Source: Aliivibrio finisterrensis (GTDB lineage Bacteria > Pseudomonadota > Gammaproteobacteria > Enterobacterales > Vibrionaceae). From it: DNA of 64,000 bases. The stretch's first letter is position 1; each line of letters opens with the position of its first letter. A model generated the notes under the pieces. That model was given only the letters and a program-made list of their open reading frames with translations. It was not told the origin of the DNA and made no database searches. Position numbers and translations under genes: made by a program. Positions 8,965 through 19,553 of this stretch are shown piece by piece. The stretch is taken from positions 62,001 through 126,000 of the forward strand of contig NZ_WBVP01000007.1 in NCBI RefSeq assembly GCF_008933155.1, given 5' to 3'.

Positions 8965-10599
8965 TTATTGACGATATGCTCGCCAGCTTAATAGCCAAAA
9001 CGTGACTCCTGTAGCAGCACTAATTGATGCTAACGCAGTAATGTTACTGGTTAATAACACCGCAGAACAAATCAGCAGAGTTGCGCCAACATTAAATAGG
9101 AATTTACCTTTTGCTTGTTGTCGCTTACTTTGACGATACCCTGCGTAGAGTTTATCCATTCGTTGATTGAGAACTTTGCCCTGGCGCAAACTGTCATAAA
9201 CTAAATCAGGTAGTTCAGGTAGTTTTTCTGCCCAGAATGGTGCTTTCTCAGTCAAAGCAGTCATAAAGGCTGCCGGTCCAATCTGTTTTGCCATCCACGT
9301 TTCTAAAAACGGTTTGGCGGTTGCCCATAGATCCAGTTGAGGATAAAGCTGTCGTCCTAACCCTTCTATGTACAATAATGTTTTTTGCAATAATACCAGT
9401 TGTGGCTGCACTTCCATATTAAAGCGGCGTGCGGTATTAAATAAGTTCAATAGCACGTGACCAAAAGAGATTTCCCCTAATGGTTTAGCAAAAATTGGCT
9501 CACACACCATGCGAATCGCAAACTCAAATTCTTCGACATTCGTGTCTGCCGGAACCCAACCTGAATCAACATGCAATTGTGCGACTTTACGATAATCACT
9601 ATTAAAGAAACCCAATAAATTTTCTGCTAAATAGCGCTTATCTTCTTTATTAAGAGTTCCTACAATGCCGCAATCTAACCCTATCCATTGTGGATTTTCT
9701 GGATTATCTGGATTAACGAATACGTTGCCTGGGTGCATATCTGCATGAAAGAAACTGTCACGGAATACTTGAGTAAAGAAGACCGATACACCACGCTCAG
9801 CCAATAGCTTCATGTTGGTGCCATTTCTTTCTAGCTGGGCAATGTCTGATACTTGAATACCATAGATACGCTCAGATACCATTAAATGTTCAGAGCTTAA
9901 ATCCAAAATAACTTCTGGTACATACAGCTCTTCGCTACCTTCGAAGTTTCGGCGTAGCTGCATTGCATTGCTAGCCTCTCTTCTTAAGTCTAGTTCATCC
10001 ACTAGGGTTTTTTCGTATTCCTCAATGACTTCAACCGGCTTTAAACGGCGCGCTTCAGGAATATGTTGTTCAACTAACCTTGCCATGCGATACATTAAAC
10101 GAATATCGGCTTCTATCACAGGGCGAATATCAGGACGAATTACTTTCAGAACAATCTCACGACCAGACTCTTTAAGTTTGGCAGTATGAACCTGTGCAAT
10201 CGAAGCAGAAGCCAATGGGATTATATCGAAATCAGTAAACCAATTTTCTAGTGGTCCACCTAATGATATTTCCATTTGGTCTTTTGCTAATTGACCATCA
10301 AATGGAGCGACCTGATCTTGTAATAATGCCAACTGGTCTGCTAAATGCGGAGGAAAGAGATCACGACGAGTCGACATCATTTGACCGAACTTAATCCAAA
10401 CAGGACCCAGTTCTTGCAACGCTAAACGTAAGCGTTCCCCCAGTGGTTTTTCTGGATGCTTATTTTTAATCCAAAAAAGGCCACGACGTAAACGCTTTGG
10501 TAGTTGAGTTAACGCGTGATCAGGCAGCAGTTCATCCAAGCCATACTCAAGTTGAACCTTGGTAATATGATATAGGCGTTTTAACTCTGATGGCGTCAT
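8965..10599 (-). CDS. ubiB: Ubiquinone biosynthesis protein kinase-like UbiB
   Basis: 544-aa ABC1/ADCK/UbiB-family atypical kinase-like ATPase, required for ubiquinone synthesis through the Ubi complex. Family features: the KxGQ motif in [16 protein letters not shown], the catalytic-loop region [13 protein letters not shown], and GLDCGIVG in place of a classical DFG. Two hydrophobic C-terminal segments (about 495-540) anchor it in the inner membrane. It overlaps the end of ubiJ by 4 bp, implying translational coupling. Confidence 0.96.
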   Translation of the reverse strand: MTPSELKRLYHITKVQLEYGLDELLPDHALTQLPKRLRRGLFWIKNKHPEKPLGERLRLALQELGPVWIKFGQMMSTRRDLFPPHLADQLALLQDQVAPFDGQLAKDQMEISLGGPLENWFTDFDIIPLASASIAQVHTAKLKESGREIVLKVIRPDIRPVIEADIRLMYRMARLVEQHIPEARRLKPVEVIEEYEKTLVDELDLRREASNAMQLRRNFEGSEELYVPEVILDLSSEHLMVSERIYGIQVSDIAQLERNGTNMKLLAERGVSVFFTQVFRDSFFHADMHPGNVFVNPDNPENPQWIGLDCGIVGTLNKEDKRYLAENLLGFFNSDYRKVAQLHVDSGWVPADTNVEEFEFAIRMVCEPIFAKPLGEISFGHVLLNLFNTARRFNMEVQPQLVLLQKTLLYIEGLGRQLYPQLDLWATAKPFLETWMAKQIGPAAFMTALTEKAPFWAEKLPELPDLVYDSLRQGKVLNQRMDKLYAGYRQSKRQQAKGKFLFNVGATLLICSAVLLTSNITALASISAATGVTFWLLSWRAYRQ

Positions 10600-11219
10600 G
10601 CGCGCTCCATTGGATTATTGGTTAATAATCGCGTTAAACGTTCATCTAACTTTGCGAGTTGATTTTCAACATCAGACACTTGGTCACAGAAGTGTGCAAT
10701 TTCTAATGGTGCTGGTGCGATTTTCCACTCTTCCGTTAATACTTCTGCTGCATGACGTGTTTGACGAGTAATTTGTTTTTTTACCCAACACGCACTGCCT
10801 TTCACACCACTTACTAACGTGTGAGCAACAATATCTCCTGTGTATTGAGATAACTTCTCTTCTACATCAGGTTTTAACTCTTCAAGTAACCCTGAAAATT
10901 GCTGAGCAAGTTTTAAATCACCTTCTAATACCAACTTATCTTGTTTGATAAGTTGAGTAATATTGTTTTGGTTACGCAATTGCGGCAAAACAGAAAGATT
11001 TAAAGCAAGATAGCAATCAGCTTGGCCTTCAAATTGAGAAAGAATATCAACTTGTAGATGGCTAAAGACAAAGAAAAGATCCTTGTTCACTTCATTTAAA
11101 TGAACATGAATAATTTTGCCTTTTAAGCGCAATAAAGCAGCTTTACTATCTGGTGATTCTTTTAACAGTGTATTTAACCCTGTTTCCATCACGCCTGTTA
11201 CAAACGGTTCTAATGGCAT
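10596..11219 (-). CDS. ubiJ: Ubiquinone biosynthesis accessory factor UbiJ (SCP2 domain)
   Basis: 207-aa protein with an SCP2-type lipid-binding domain in the first about 110 residues and a helical C-terminal part ending in a predicted coiled coil (about 170-200). UbiJ with UbiK holds hydrophobic quinone intermediates within the cytoplasmic Ubi complex. Located between ubiE (12-bp gap) and ubiB (4-bp overlap), the standard place for ubiJ; the assignment rests on context plus the N-terminal fold signature. Confidence 0.9.
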   Translation of the reverse strand: MPLEPFVTGVMETGLNTLLKESPDSKAALLRLKGKIIHVHLNEVNKDLFFVFSHLQVDILSQFEGQADCYLALNLSVLPQLRNQNNITQLIKQDKLVLEGDLKLAQQFSGLLEELKPDVEEKLSQYTGDIVAHTLVSGVKGSACWVKKQITRQTRHAAEVLTEEWKIAPAPLEIAHFCDQVSDVENQLAKLDERLTRLLTNNPMERA

Positions 11220-11231
11220 TGGTTTTATCCT

Positions 11232-11996
11232 TTAAAACTTGTAACCGCGGTGCAGAGCAACAATACCACCCGTTAGGTTGTAATAGTTTGCTTGTTCAAA
11301 GCCCGCTTCTTCCATCATGCCCTTCAATGTCTCTTGATCTGGGTGCATACGGATGGATTCAGCAAGATAACGATAGCTGTCTGCATCATTTGCAATCAAC
11401 TCACCCATTTTTGGTAATAGGTGAAAAGAGTACGCGTCATAAATTTTTGATAATGGCTCAAGAATTGGTTTTGAAAATTCCAGCACGAGCAGACGACCAC
11501 CCGGTTTAAGCACGCGGAACATCGAACGTAATGCTTTGTCTTTGTCTGTCACATTGCGAAGACCAAAACTAATAGTAATACAATCAAAGTGATCATCTGG
11601 GAATGGCAGTTCTTCCGCATTTGCTTGTACGTAATTCACGTTACCAACAATACCCATATCGCGTAATTTGTCGCGACCAACATTCAACATTGAGTTATTG
11701 ATATCCGCTAAAATCACTTGGCCTGTATCACCAACAATACGCGAAAATTTAGCCGTAAGATCACCAGTACCACCTGCTAAATCAAGAACTTTATGACCAG
11801 GACGTACGCCACTGCAATCAATCGTGAATCGTTTCCAAACACGGTGAACACCACCAGACATAAGGTCATTCATGATGTCGTATTTTGCTGCTACAGAGTG
11901 AAATACCTCTGCAACTTTCGCTACTTTTTCGTCTTTCGCGACTGTGGTGAAGCCGAAGTGCGTTGTTTCTTCAGCCATGTTCATCTTGTCCGTCAT
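11232..11996 (-). CDS. ubiE: Ubiquinone/menaquinone biosynthesis C-methyltransferase UbiE
   Basis: 254-aa SAM-dependent methyltransferase that C-methylates the benzoquinol (ubiquinone) and demethylmenaquinol rings. Conserved signatures: [21 protein letters not shown] motif [13 protein letters not shown], and [19 protein letters not shown] lies 7 nt before the ATG. First of the ubi genes in the operon, 56 bp after rmuC. Confidence 0.96.
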   Translation of the reverse strand: MTDKMNMAEETTHFGFTTVAKDEKVAKVAEVFHSVAAKYDIMNDLMSGGVHRVWKRFTIDCSGVRPGHKVLDLAGGTGDLTAKFSRIVGDTGQVILADINNSMLNVGRDKLRDMGIVGNVNYVQANAEELPFPDDHFDCITISFGLRNVTDKDKALRSMFRVLKPGGRLLVLEFSKPILEPLSKIYDAYSFHLLPKMGELIANDADSYRYLAESIRMHPDQETLKGMMEEAGFEQANYYNLTGGIVALHRGYKF

Positions 11997-12052
11997 TTTT
12001 CGTCCTCTAGAGATTGTTCGCTGAATCCCTACTCTCTGAATTCAACAGCGCT

Positions 12053-13573
12053 CTAGTCTACTTTATCCAAGCCATTATCACCAAGTGTTTGCAGTGTATC
12101 TGCTTCAAAAGATTGCTCAATAAATTTACGATTTATATCTCGCTTTACTTCAACACCTAGCTCTTTAAAGCTTTCTGCCTGACGAATAAGATTGCCACGC
12201 CCACTTGCCAGTTTATTCATTGCACCTTGGTAGCTTTGATTGGCTTTATCTAATGAACCACCCACCGCTTCCATATCATCAACAAACAAACGCATTTTGT
12301 CGTATAGCTTACTGGCGCGATCGGCAATGATTTTTGCGTTTTGGTTTTGTCTCTCGTTACGCCATAAGTTACTAATGGTTCTTAGTGCCACAAGTAACGT
12401 TGTAGGGCTTACAATTATAATGTTCTGCTCCATGGCATCAGATATCAACGAGGGATCCGCTTCAATAGCTACTTGGAATGCTGGCTCTACAGGAATGAAC
12501 ATTAAGACATAATCAAGGCTACGTAAGCCATTTAACTTATGGTAATCCTTTTTACTTAATCCGCGTAAATGCGCACGAATGGCCATTAAGTGCTCATCCA
12601 ATGCTTGTTCTTTTTGATTAAAGTCATCACTGTTAAAAAATCGCTCATACGCCACCAAGGTCATTTTTGAATCGACCACGACGTCTTTCTCATCAGGTAA
12701 GTGAACAATCACATCAGGGTAAAAACGCTTACCGTCTTCGTCATCCATACTGACTTGAGTGTCGTACTCATGACCCTCTCGTAACCCTGACTCTTGTAGT
12801 ACTCGAGCAAGGACCACTTCACCCCAATTGCCCTGCTGTTTATTGTCACCTTTAAGTGCGTTGGTCAGGTTTACCGCCTCTTGTGTCATTCGTTCGTTCA
12901 ACTGTTGCAAGCTACGAATTTCATGCACTAAGGTGTGACGTTCTTTAGCTTCAAAACCAAAACTGTCGTTAACCTGTCTTTTAAATCCTTCTAACTGTTC
13001 TTTTAATGGTGACAACAAGCCTTCTAAACTGACTTTGTTTTGCTCATCTACTGTTTTGGTTTTTTGTTCAAAAAGTTGGTTGGCTAAGTTTTCAAATTGT
13101 TGTTTTAAACGCAACTCTGCTCGCTCTAACATCTCAAGCTTTTCTTGGCTCGATTTACGCTCTTCTTCATGACGAGCTTCTTGTTCTCTCAGCTCTGCTT
13201 CAACATTCGAATTTGCTTGGCGTGAAAACTCCAATTGCTGGGTTAAATATTCTTTCTCTTTTTGGATCGAATCAAAATAGCGCAACTTTTCCATTGCTGC
13301 CATTAGGCGACCATGAGATTGTTTTTGTTCTTGTGCTAACTGATCTCTTTCGCCATCTAATTCATTCAGCGCTATTTGTTGTTTTTCTAACTGCAGGTTG
13401 AGTTGGCTTAATTGAGTTGAGGCGAGTTTTTTTTCTGACTCTAATTCATGCTCTAATAAGGCTAATTCTTGCTGATTACGACTTTTTGTTAATACATGTG
13501 CAACGGCATAAGCAATGCTTGCCCCTGCAAAACCAAACAATAAATGGCCACCAAATTGATTAAAAAATTCCAT
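12053..13573 (-). CDS. rmuC: DNA recombination protein RmuC
   Basis: 506-aa protein: an N-terminal membrane segment (about 10-30), then a long coiled coil (about 35-190) rich in Glu, Gln and Leu, then the RmuC nuclease-like domain (about 200-440) including GNWGEVVLARVLQESGL and DVIVHLPDEKDVVVDSKM. RmuC limits inversions between short inverted repeats in E. coli; a nuclease role is inferred from the restriction-endonuclease-like core (Asp...DSK). It is followed 56 bp later by ubiE, as in E. coli and other vibrios. Confidence 0.93.
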   Translation of the reverse strand: MEFFNQFGGHLLFGFAGASIAYAVAHVLTKSRNQQELALLEHELESEKKLASTQLSQLNLQLEKQQIALNELDGERDQLAQEQKQSHGRLMAAMEKLRYFDSIQKEKEYLTQQLEFSRQANSNVEAELREQEARHEEERKSSQEKLEMLERAELRLKQQFENLANQLFEQKTKTVDEQNKVSLEGLLSPLKEQLEGFKRQVNDSFGFEAKERHTLVHEIRSLQQLNERMTQEAVNLTNALKGDNKQQGNWGEVVLARVLQESGLREGHEYDTQVSMDDEDGKRFYPDVIVHLPDEKDVVVDSKMTLVAYERFFNSDDFNQKEQALDEHLMAIRAHLRGLSKKDYHKLNGLRSLDYVLMFIPVEPAFQVAIEADPSLISDAMEQNIIIVSPTTLLVALRTISNLWRNERQNQNAKIIADRASKLYDKMRLFVDDMEAVGGSLDKANQSYQGAMNKLASGRGNLIRQAESFKELGVEVKRDINRKFIEQSFEADTLQTLGDNGLDKVD

Positions 13574-13700
13574 AACTCACTCAATACAAAAACTTATTCT
13601 TATAGGATATTTTGATACTGGATAAATGTCCAGTTAACACTATTTTTCAAGCACAGGTACACTCCTGATCTAAATGGATTTCTAACTGAGAATAATAACA

Positions 13701-14612
13701 ATGAATGAACGTCGTGCTTTAGGATTTGGAATCGCTGCTGTTCTATTATGGTCAACCGTCGCAACCGCTTTTAAAATCACCCTTGAGCATTTTACCCCCA
13801 CTCAGATGCTAACTATCGCAAGTGCCGTCTCTATTCTTGCATTAGCGGGTGTGGCCGCTTATCAAAAGAACCTATCGAAATTACTGGATACCTTTGTAGC
13901 CAACCCTTTGTACTACATTTTATTAGGTGCCATTAATCCACTGGCTTACTACTTGGTTCTTTTCAAGTCTTACGATTTACTACCGGCTTCTCAAGCCCAA
14001 CCAATCAATTACAGCTGGGCAATTACTTTGACTTTAATGGCCGCTGTTTTTCTGGGTCAAAAAATACGTAAGCAAGATTGGATAGCTTGTGTCTTGGGCT
14101 ACGCTGGGGTTATCGTTATTGCGACCAAAGGTGATGTATTAGGCTTAGAATTTGACAGCCCTTTAGGTGTCGGTCTGGCTCTCGTTTCAACCTTATTGTG
14201 GGCAAGTTACTGGATTTTAAATGCGAAAAATAAGGCTGACCCAATTCTTGGTTTACTGCTTGGTTTTTTAGTCGCTTTGCCTGTGGCGATTGGCTTGAGT
14301 ATTTATGAAGGTGCGCCTTGGGCACAAATCCCAATGAGTGGTTGGCTAGCGGTGTCTTATGTCGGTTTGTTTGAGATGGGCATAACGTTTGTATTGTGGT
14401 TATCAGCACTGCGTTTAACAAAAAATACAGCGCGTATCAGTAACCTAATTTTTGCTTCTCCTTTTATCTCTTTATTGTTATTGGCTAACATTATTGGTGA
14501 AGAGATCCATCCATCAACCTTAATTGGTTTAATTATGATTGTGTGCGGATTATTAGTTCAACAATTTTATGGTAAGAAAAAAGAAGAAGAAATTGCAATT
14601 GAGAATGAATAG
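13701..14612 (+). CDS. EamA/DMT-superfamily permease
   Basis: 303-aa inner-membrane protein with ten predicted hydrophobic helices in two EamA repeats (about 1-140 and 150-290). The start is typical: RRALGFGIAAVLLWSTVATAFK. DMT transporters export or import small metabolites such as amino acids; the substrate is not evident. The C-terminus is charged (KKKEEEIAIENE). Divergent from rmuC and followed by a bidirectional terminator. No strong Shine-Dalgarno before the ATG. Confidence 0.88.
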   Translation: MNERRALGFGIAAVLLWSTVATAFKITLEHFTPTQMLTIASAVSILALAGVAAYQKNLSKLLDTFVANPLYYILLGAINPLAYYLVLFKSYDLLPASQAQPINYSWAITLTLMAAVFLGQKIRKQDWIACVLGYAGVIVIATKGDVLGLEFDSPLGVGLALVSTLLWASYWILNAKNKADPILGLLLGFLVALPVAIGLSIYEGAPWAQIPMSGWLAVSYVGLFEMGITFVLWLSALRLTKNTARISNLIFASPFISLLLLANIIGEEIHPSTLIGLIMIVCGLLVQQFYGKKKEEEIAIENE

Positions 14613-14631
14613 ATAGCAGCTTATCAGACAC

Positions 14632-14662
14632 AAAAAAAGCAGCGATCATTCGCTGCTTTTTT
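14632..14662. terminator. Bidirectional rho-independent terminator
   Basis: AAAGCAGCGA-TCAT-TCGCTGCTTT stem with A7 before and T6 after, between the convergent EamA gene and the TsrA-like gene. Confidence 0.9.
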
Positions 14663-14691
14663 ATTGTTGTTACTTATTTAGTCAGCACACA

Positions 14692-14976
14692 TTATTTGCT
14701 TGCTAAATAAGCTTGAAAATCTTCTAAAGAGACGCCTTCTTTGGCCATTTCTTCGGCTAATTTTTTTGTTGTTTCGCCTTTGCGCTCTTCAATTACCACT
14801 TGGAATTGGTAAATAAGATCACGCAATGTTGGTACAGACACTTGTCGTGCCGCACTTCGTACTCGTTCTTGGCTTTGATTACCCAGTTCTGAAAGAAGTC
14901 GACCAAACATGAGTTTCTCTGGCGACTCTTCCATTTGCTCTAGAACACGAGCCATTTCAATAATAGACATCGACAT
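14692..14976 (-). CDS. Small H-NS-like regulator, candidate TsrA
   Basis: About 94 aa, mostly helical. The first part (IEMARVLEQMEESPEKLMFG) and the middle (TLRDLIYQFQVVIEERKGE) look like an oligomerisation region, and the C-terminus EGVSLEDFQAYLASK resembles the end of H-NS-type modules. The vibrio regulator TsrA (VC0070 in V. cholerae), an H-NS-like repressor of type VI secretion and other accessory genes, is my best match from memory and would fit this part of a vibrio chromosome. I place the start at an ATG (14976); an in-frame TTG at 15009 would add 11 residues. Monocistronic, with its own terminator shared with the EamA gene. Confidence 0.6.
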   Translation of the reverse strand: MSMSIIEMARVLEQMEESPEKLMFGRLLSELGNQSQERVRSAARQVSVPTLRDLIYQFQVVIEERKGETTKKLAEEMAKEGVSLEDFQAYLASK

Positions 14977-15124
14977 TGCGTGTTTTGCCCTGTTTTTATA
15001 ATCAATCAATAATAATATAAGTGCTGAATATACACCGAAACGAAAACTAACTGAATATATTAAAAGTCAAAAATGCTTTATTTATGTACAAATTATGCGA
15101 TTAATGGCGATTACACAAATAAAA

Positions 15125-16342
15125 TTATTCCACGATTTTCTCTGAATGCCATACTTTTCCTTTTTTACTCAATAGAATCAGCAAGCCTGGGATAAGAAGC
15201 CACATCATTAGCGTTAAAAGCTGTGCAGAAGGGAGTGCTAATCTTTGCATTGTGCCAACAATGACGCCTGCACCACTCATTTGGAACAACCCTAATAATG
15301 CAGCAGCAGTGCCCGCTCTATCACCAAAAGGTGCTAATGCTTTACCTGCCGCCGAACCCAGTACCCATGCGAAGCCTACCGACGAGAAGAAAATCGGGAT
15401 CATAAACGCCCAAGCTTGCTGAATATGTTGGAACCCTAGCATTAGTCCGCCAGCGACAATAAGTACGCTCAAGCCAAAAAGGAGTGCTTTTCGGGTTCCG
15501 AATCTGATCATAAATTTAGGTGCGGCAAAACACGCCGCGATATTTAATACCGCATTTACCGCAAACCAATTAGTAAATTCTTGCATTGTCAGCCCAAGCT
15601 TATCAATCAGGAAAACCGGTGCAGAAGTAACGTAAGCTAAGATAACTCCCATCGCTAACATACATAAGGTTGCGTGGAATAAGAATGTTGGATGTTGTAG
15701 TACCGACCAGTAACGAGATGGGCTGATTAAACGCCCTGTTTGTACTGTGTCTTTCGGTTTTGTTTCTTTGTAATTAATCGCTATCAACGCAAGAGCGACT
15801 AGTGCAAAACCAGCCATAAAACTGAAGTTTGAACGCCAACCAAAATGAATGGTTAAGTAACTGCCCAAAATAGGGGCTAATGCCGGTATAAAACAGATAG
15901 CTCCGTTAAGGTAACTGATCATTCGGCCGCTTTTTTCTGCTCCAAACGAATCACGAACCGAAGCAAAAGCCGCAACTGACGTCGCACACGCACCAAAACC
16001 TTGCAGCAATCGAGCAACTAATAGCATTTCCATCTCTTGAGCTGAATACGCAAGAGCCGCACTCAAGCCATAAATGACAATACCCGTTAAAGCAATTGGA
16101 CGACGCCCATAACGGTCAGCAAGCGGACCTGCGAACAACTGACCAAGGCCCATACTAAACATAAACCAAGTAATCGTATCTTGACCTAACGTTGGCGCGA
16201 CTTGAAATTCACTTACCATCATAGGTAAAGCAGGAAGGTATATATCGATAGCTAATGGACTAAATAAAACCAAAATAACCATTAACGTAATAATTTTTTT
16301 ATCTGATTGTTGTATTGGTAATGCTGAAACTGGCGTGTGCAT
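15125..16342 (-). CDS. Bcr/CflA-family multidrug efflux MFS transporter
   Basis: 405 aa with twelve hydrophobic helices. The N-terminus LVLFSPLAIDIYLPALPMM and the loop GPLADRYGRRPIALTG are characteristic of the Bcr/CflA drug:H+ antiporter group. AGGAG lies 6 nt before the ATG. It is divergent from a LysR-type gene (97-bp gap), suggesting that regulator controls it. The drug or metabolite exported is unknown. Confidence 0.88.
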   Translation of the reverse strand: MHTPVSALPIQQSDKKIITLMVILVLFSPLAIDIYLPALPMMVSEFQVAPTLGQDTITWFMFSMGLGQLFAGPLADRYGRRPIALTGIVIYGLSAALAYSAQEMEMLLVARLLQGFGACATSVAAFASVRDSFGAEKSGRMISYLNGAICFIPALAPILGSYLTIHFGWRSNFSFMAGFALVALALIAINYKETKPKDTVQTGRLISPSRYWSVLQHPTFLFHATLCMLAMGVILAYVTSAPVFLIDKLGLTMQEFTNWFAVNAVLNIAACFAAPKFMIRFGTRKALLFGLSVLIVAGGLMLGFQHIQQAWAFMIPIFFSSVGFAWVLGSAAGKALAPFGDRAGTAAALLGLFQMSGAGVIVGTMQRLALPSAQLLTLMMWLLIPGLLILLSKKGKVWHSEKIVE

Positions 16343-16439
16343 GTGTAACTCCTAAAATAGTCCGTGAAGTGTACGTAACTAGAGATATGAACAGAAATGG
16401 TTTATATTCAGATCTAACATTCTATTTTGGAATATCTCT

Positions 16440-17405
16440 ATGTTTTTTGAAAAACTGAGTAAAGTCGACCTCAATTTATTGCTTACACTTCATCTATTGT
16501 TAGAAGAAAAAAGCGTTACACGTGCAGCGCAGCGTCTTTGTTTAAGCCAGTCTGCGGTCAGTAAAAACCTAGCTAAACTACGGGAACAATTTAATGACCC
16601 TCTGTTTACTCGTACTGCTTATGGCCTACTCCCCACAGCCAAAGCTCGCAATCTTCAGCGACAACTGCAAACCTTATTAAGTCATTTAGAAAGCATCACA
16701 GAATCCGCCACCTTTGAGCCTCAGCGCAGTCATTATCGTTTTCGTGTCGGTTTAGTAGAGAGCACTTATCCATTGCTTTTGCCGCACTTCATGTCTTACA
16801 TTTTAAATGAAGCGCCGAATGTCATGCTTGATACCCACGCCTGGGATACCAATACTTTAAAGAAACTGCAATCAGGCGAAATGGACATTGGTATTACCGG
16901 GAAAGATCTCGATCCAAAATACGCAAACATCACGATGCAAATGCCTGCTGATATTCGAGGCCAAGAGATTTATCGAGACAGTCAAATGTGCTTGGTTCGC
17001 CAAGATCATCCGGTACTCACTCAAGAGTGGACATTAGATACTTATCTTCAACAGCGTCACGTTCAAGTGCGTTGTGATGGTAAAGATCAATGGCTGCTTG
17101 ATTACAAACTTGCCGATAAAGGGCTTGAGCGAAGCATTGGTATTATCGTCCCTGACTTTAATAGCGCCGCCAGTTTATGCACCCATACCGACTTAGTGTT
17201 CACCGCGCCAAGTCATTTTATTAAACTTGTCGCCAAGCAACTCAATTTGGTTGTATTACCTCTACCAACAGAGCTACCCCAAATGGCCTACACGCTCTTT
17301 TGGCACCAACAAAAAGACAATGATGCTGCCAATTGTTGGCTACGCAATATCATAATCAGCCACTGTAAAGATTTATCAGCATCAACAATTGCAGATACGC
17401 AATAA
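16440..17405 (+). CDS. LysR-family transcriptional regulator
   Basis: 321 aa. N-terminal winged helix-turn-helix: LNLLLTLHLLLEEKSVTRAA followed by QRLCLSQSAVSKNLAKLR and the wing FTRTAYGLLPTAKA. The effector-binding domain follows from about residue 90. It is transcribed away from the Bcr/CflA transporter across a short shared promoter region, the usual arrangement for a LysR protein and its target. The inducer is unknown. Confidence 0.9.
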   Translation: MFFEKLSKVDLNLLLTLHLLLEEKSVTRAAQRLCLSQSAVSKNLAKLREQFNDPLFTRTAYGLLPTAKARNLQRQLQTLLSHLESITESATFEPQRSHYRFRVGLVESTYPLLLPHFMSYILNEAPNVMLDTHAWDTNTLKKLQSGEMDIGITGKDLDPKYANITMQMPADIRGQEIYRDSQMCLVRQDHPVLTQEWTLDTYLQQRHVQVRCDGKDQWLLDYKLADKGLERSIGIIVPDFNSAASLCTHTDLVFTAPSHFIKLVAKQLNLVVLPLPTELPQMAYTLFWHQQKDNDAANCWLRNIIISHCKDLSASTIADTQ

Positions 17406-17487
17406 AAGCGCTAGGTTATAGCTCGAATACAAACAACGCTTTCTGCCTCGACACGACACGGACAGAACAATAATAAGGACTATCCAG

Positions 17488-19281
17488 ATGCATCCTCAAA
17501 CTTCTCAACGCATTGAGCAACTTCGCTCTTGGCTTGCACAACAAGATTTCGACGCCCTCATCATTCCACATGAAGATGAATTTCTAGGTGAGTACATTCC
17601 TGAACATAATGAACGTCTATTATGGGCAACAGGATTTACTGGCTCTGCTGGTGCCGCGGTTATCACCAAAGATAAAGCCGCCATTTTTGTTGATGGTCGT
17701 TACACGGTTCAAGTTCGTAAACAAGTACCTGCAGAAGTGTTTGAATATCGTCACCTTCATGAAGAGCCGCTATTAGAGTGGATTAAAGATACGTTAGCTA
17801 CGAATGCTAAAGTGGCTATTGACCCTCGTATGCACACAGCACTATGGCTTAAGAGTGCAACAAAAACCGTTGAAGGTTTTGTCACACTCGAAACGGTCAG
17901 CGAAAATCCAATCGACTTAATTTGGAATGACCGTCCTGAGGTTAAAGTCTCTGATGTTCGTTTAATGGAATTCGCTCTAGTAGGCCAATCAAGCGCCGAT
18001 AAACGTCAAGAAATAGCCAAAGAAGTAACAAAGAAAAATGCAGATGCAGCACTATTAACGCAATTAGATTCAATTTGTTGGTTACTGAACGTGCGTGGTT
18101 TAGACGTATCTCGTCTTCCAGTATTGCTTTCTCATGCGATTATTCACGCAGATGAAACCGTGGATTTCTTCTTAGATCAGTGCCGCCTTCCAGCAAAGTT
18201 TGACGCTCATGTAGGTAACGGTGTTCGTGTTCACAAACCAGAAGCACTTCAATCAATTCTACAATCACTTACTGGTAAGAAAGTAATGGTTGATTCAGCA
18301 ACATCAAATGCGTGGATGTCATTAGTACTTGCCGATGCAGGCGCAGAACTTATCGAAGCGGCTGATCCATGTTTACTGCCAAAAGCAGCAAAGAATGAAA
18401 CAGAAAAAGCAGGAATGAAAGCGTGTCATATTCGTGATGGTGCGGCGATGGTTAAATTCCTAACTTGGTTTGACGCTGAGATCGAAGCGGGTAACTTACA
18501 TGACGAAGCGGTTCTTGCAGACAAACTTCAAGCCTTCCGCGAAGAAGATGCAACCTTAGCTGATTTAAGTTTCGATACTATTTCAGCGGCAGCAGGCAAT
18601 GCAGCAATGTGTCACTACAATCATGAAAACCAACCTGAACCAGGTAAGCTACAAATGAACAGCTTATACCTTGTTGATTCAGGCGGTCAGTACCCAGATG
18701 GCACAACAGACATTACTCGTACCTTGCCAGTAGGTACACCAAGTGATGACATCAAGCAGCAATTTACTTTGGTGTTAAAAGGTCACATTGGTTTGGCTTC
18801 TGCTCGCTTCCCTAAAGGAACTTGCGGTCATCAACTAGATATCCTTGCTCGCCAGCATTTATGGGCTCAAGGCTACGATTACGATCACGGCACGGGTCAC
18901 GGTGTTGGTCACTTCCTAAGTGTTCACGAAGGACCTCAACGTATTGCTAAAGTAGTCAACAACACCGCTCTTATCCCAGGAATGGTGTTATCTAATGAGC
19001 CTGGTTATTATCGTGCAGATGAGTTTGGTATCCGTATTGAGAACTTAGAGCTGGTCGTTGAAATCGAAACTCAAGGTGATTTCTCGGTTCTTGGTTTTGA
19101 GTCTTTAACTCGTTGCCCTATCGATAAGCGTTTAATCAATGTTGATATGTTGAACCGCCCAGAACTTACTTGGCTAAACAACTATCACCAGAAAGTGTGG
19201 GATGAAGTAAGCCCATTGGTTGAAGGTGATGTAAAAGAGTGGCTAAAACAAGCCACTGCAGAGTTAAGTTACGAAGGTTAA
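17488..19281 (+). CDS. Xaa-Pro aminopeptidase (M24B, three-domain APP1 type)
   Basis: 597-aa cytoplasmic metallopeptidase that removes the first residue from peptides with proline second. Two creatinase-like N-terminal domains (about 1-300) precede the pita-bread catalytic domain. Dinuclear metal ligands are visible: LVDSGGQYPDGTTDITR (two Asp), GHGTGHGVGHFLSVHEGP (His) and the Glu residues in SNEPGYY and GIRIENLE. The length fits the long APP1 form rather than the about 440-aa PepP. AAGGA lies 8 nt before the ATG. Followed by a terminator and a parS site. Confidence 0.92.
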   Translation: MHPQTSQRIEQLRSWLAQQDFDALIIPHEDEFLGEYIPEHNERLLWATGFTGSAGAAVITKDKAAIFVDGRYTVQVRKQVPAEVFEYRHLHEEPLLEWIKDTLATNAKVAIDPRMHTALWLKSATKTVEGFVTLETVSENPIDLIWNDRPEVKVSDVRLMEFALVGQSSADKRQEIAKEVTKKNADAALLTQLDSICWLLNVRGLDVSRLPVLLSHAIIHADETVDFFLDQCRLPAKFDAHVGNGVRVHKPEALQSILQSLTGKKVMVDSATSNAWMSLVLADAGAELIEAADPCLLPKAAKNETEKAGMKACHIRDGAAMVKFLTWFDAEIEAGNLHDEAVLADKLQAFREEDATLADLSFDTISAAAGNAAMCHYNHENQPEPGKLQMNSLYLVDSGGQYPDGTTDITRTLPVGTPSDDIKQQFTLVLKGHIGLASARFPKGTCGHQLDILARQHLWAQGYDYDHGTGHGVGHFLSVHEGPQRIAKVVNNTALIPGMVLSNEPGYYRADEFGIRIENLELVVEIETQGDFSVLGFESLTRCPIDKRLINVDMLNRPELTWLNNYHQKVWDEVSPLVEGDVKEWLKQATAELSYEG

Positions 19282-19312
19282 TGACCAATTAACTCTACCG
19301 TTTAAATAAACT

Positions 19313-19343
19313 TAAATGTCACTTTTTACAGTGGCATTTTTTT
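19313..19343 (+). terminator. Rho-independent terminator after the aminopeptidase gene
   Basis: TGTCACT / AGTGGCA stem (one G-T pair) followed by T8. Confidence 0.8.
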
Positions 19344-19356
19344 TGAAGCAAATAAA

Positions 19357-19372
19357 GGTTTCACGTGAAACA
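19357..19372. promoter_or_regulatory. parS: ParB-binding site (parS), one mismatch
   Basis: GGTTTCACGTGAAACA differs from the bacterial parS consensus TGTTTCACGTGAAACA only at the first base; the central 14-bp palindrome is perfect. Intergenic, between the aminopeptidase terminator and the hexosaminidase promoter region. Confidence 0.88.
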
Positions 19373-19553
19373 CCTCTAACTTCACACTTTCACTGCAAAA
19401 TAATGTATCTAATCTAATACTATCCCGCACGGCATCTCATTAGTGACACTTCACTCAATACAACTAATACAGAACGATAAACTGATCACATACAGCCAAT
19501 CCATTATAAGTAATCCTTCCCTCCGAATTTAAAGGAATATAGGACTACACATA

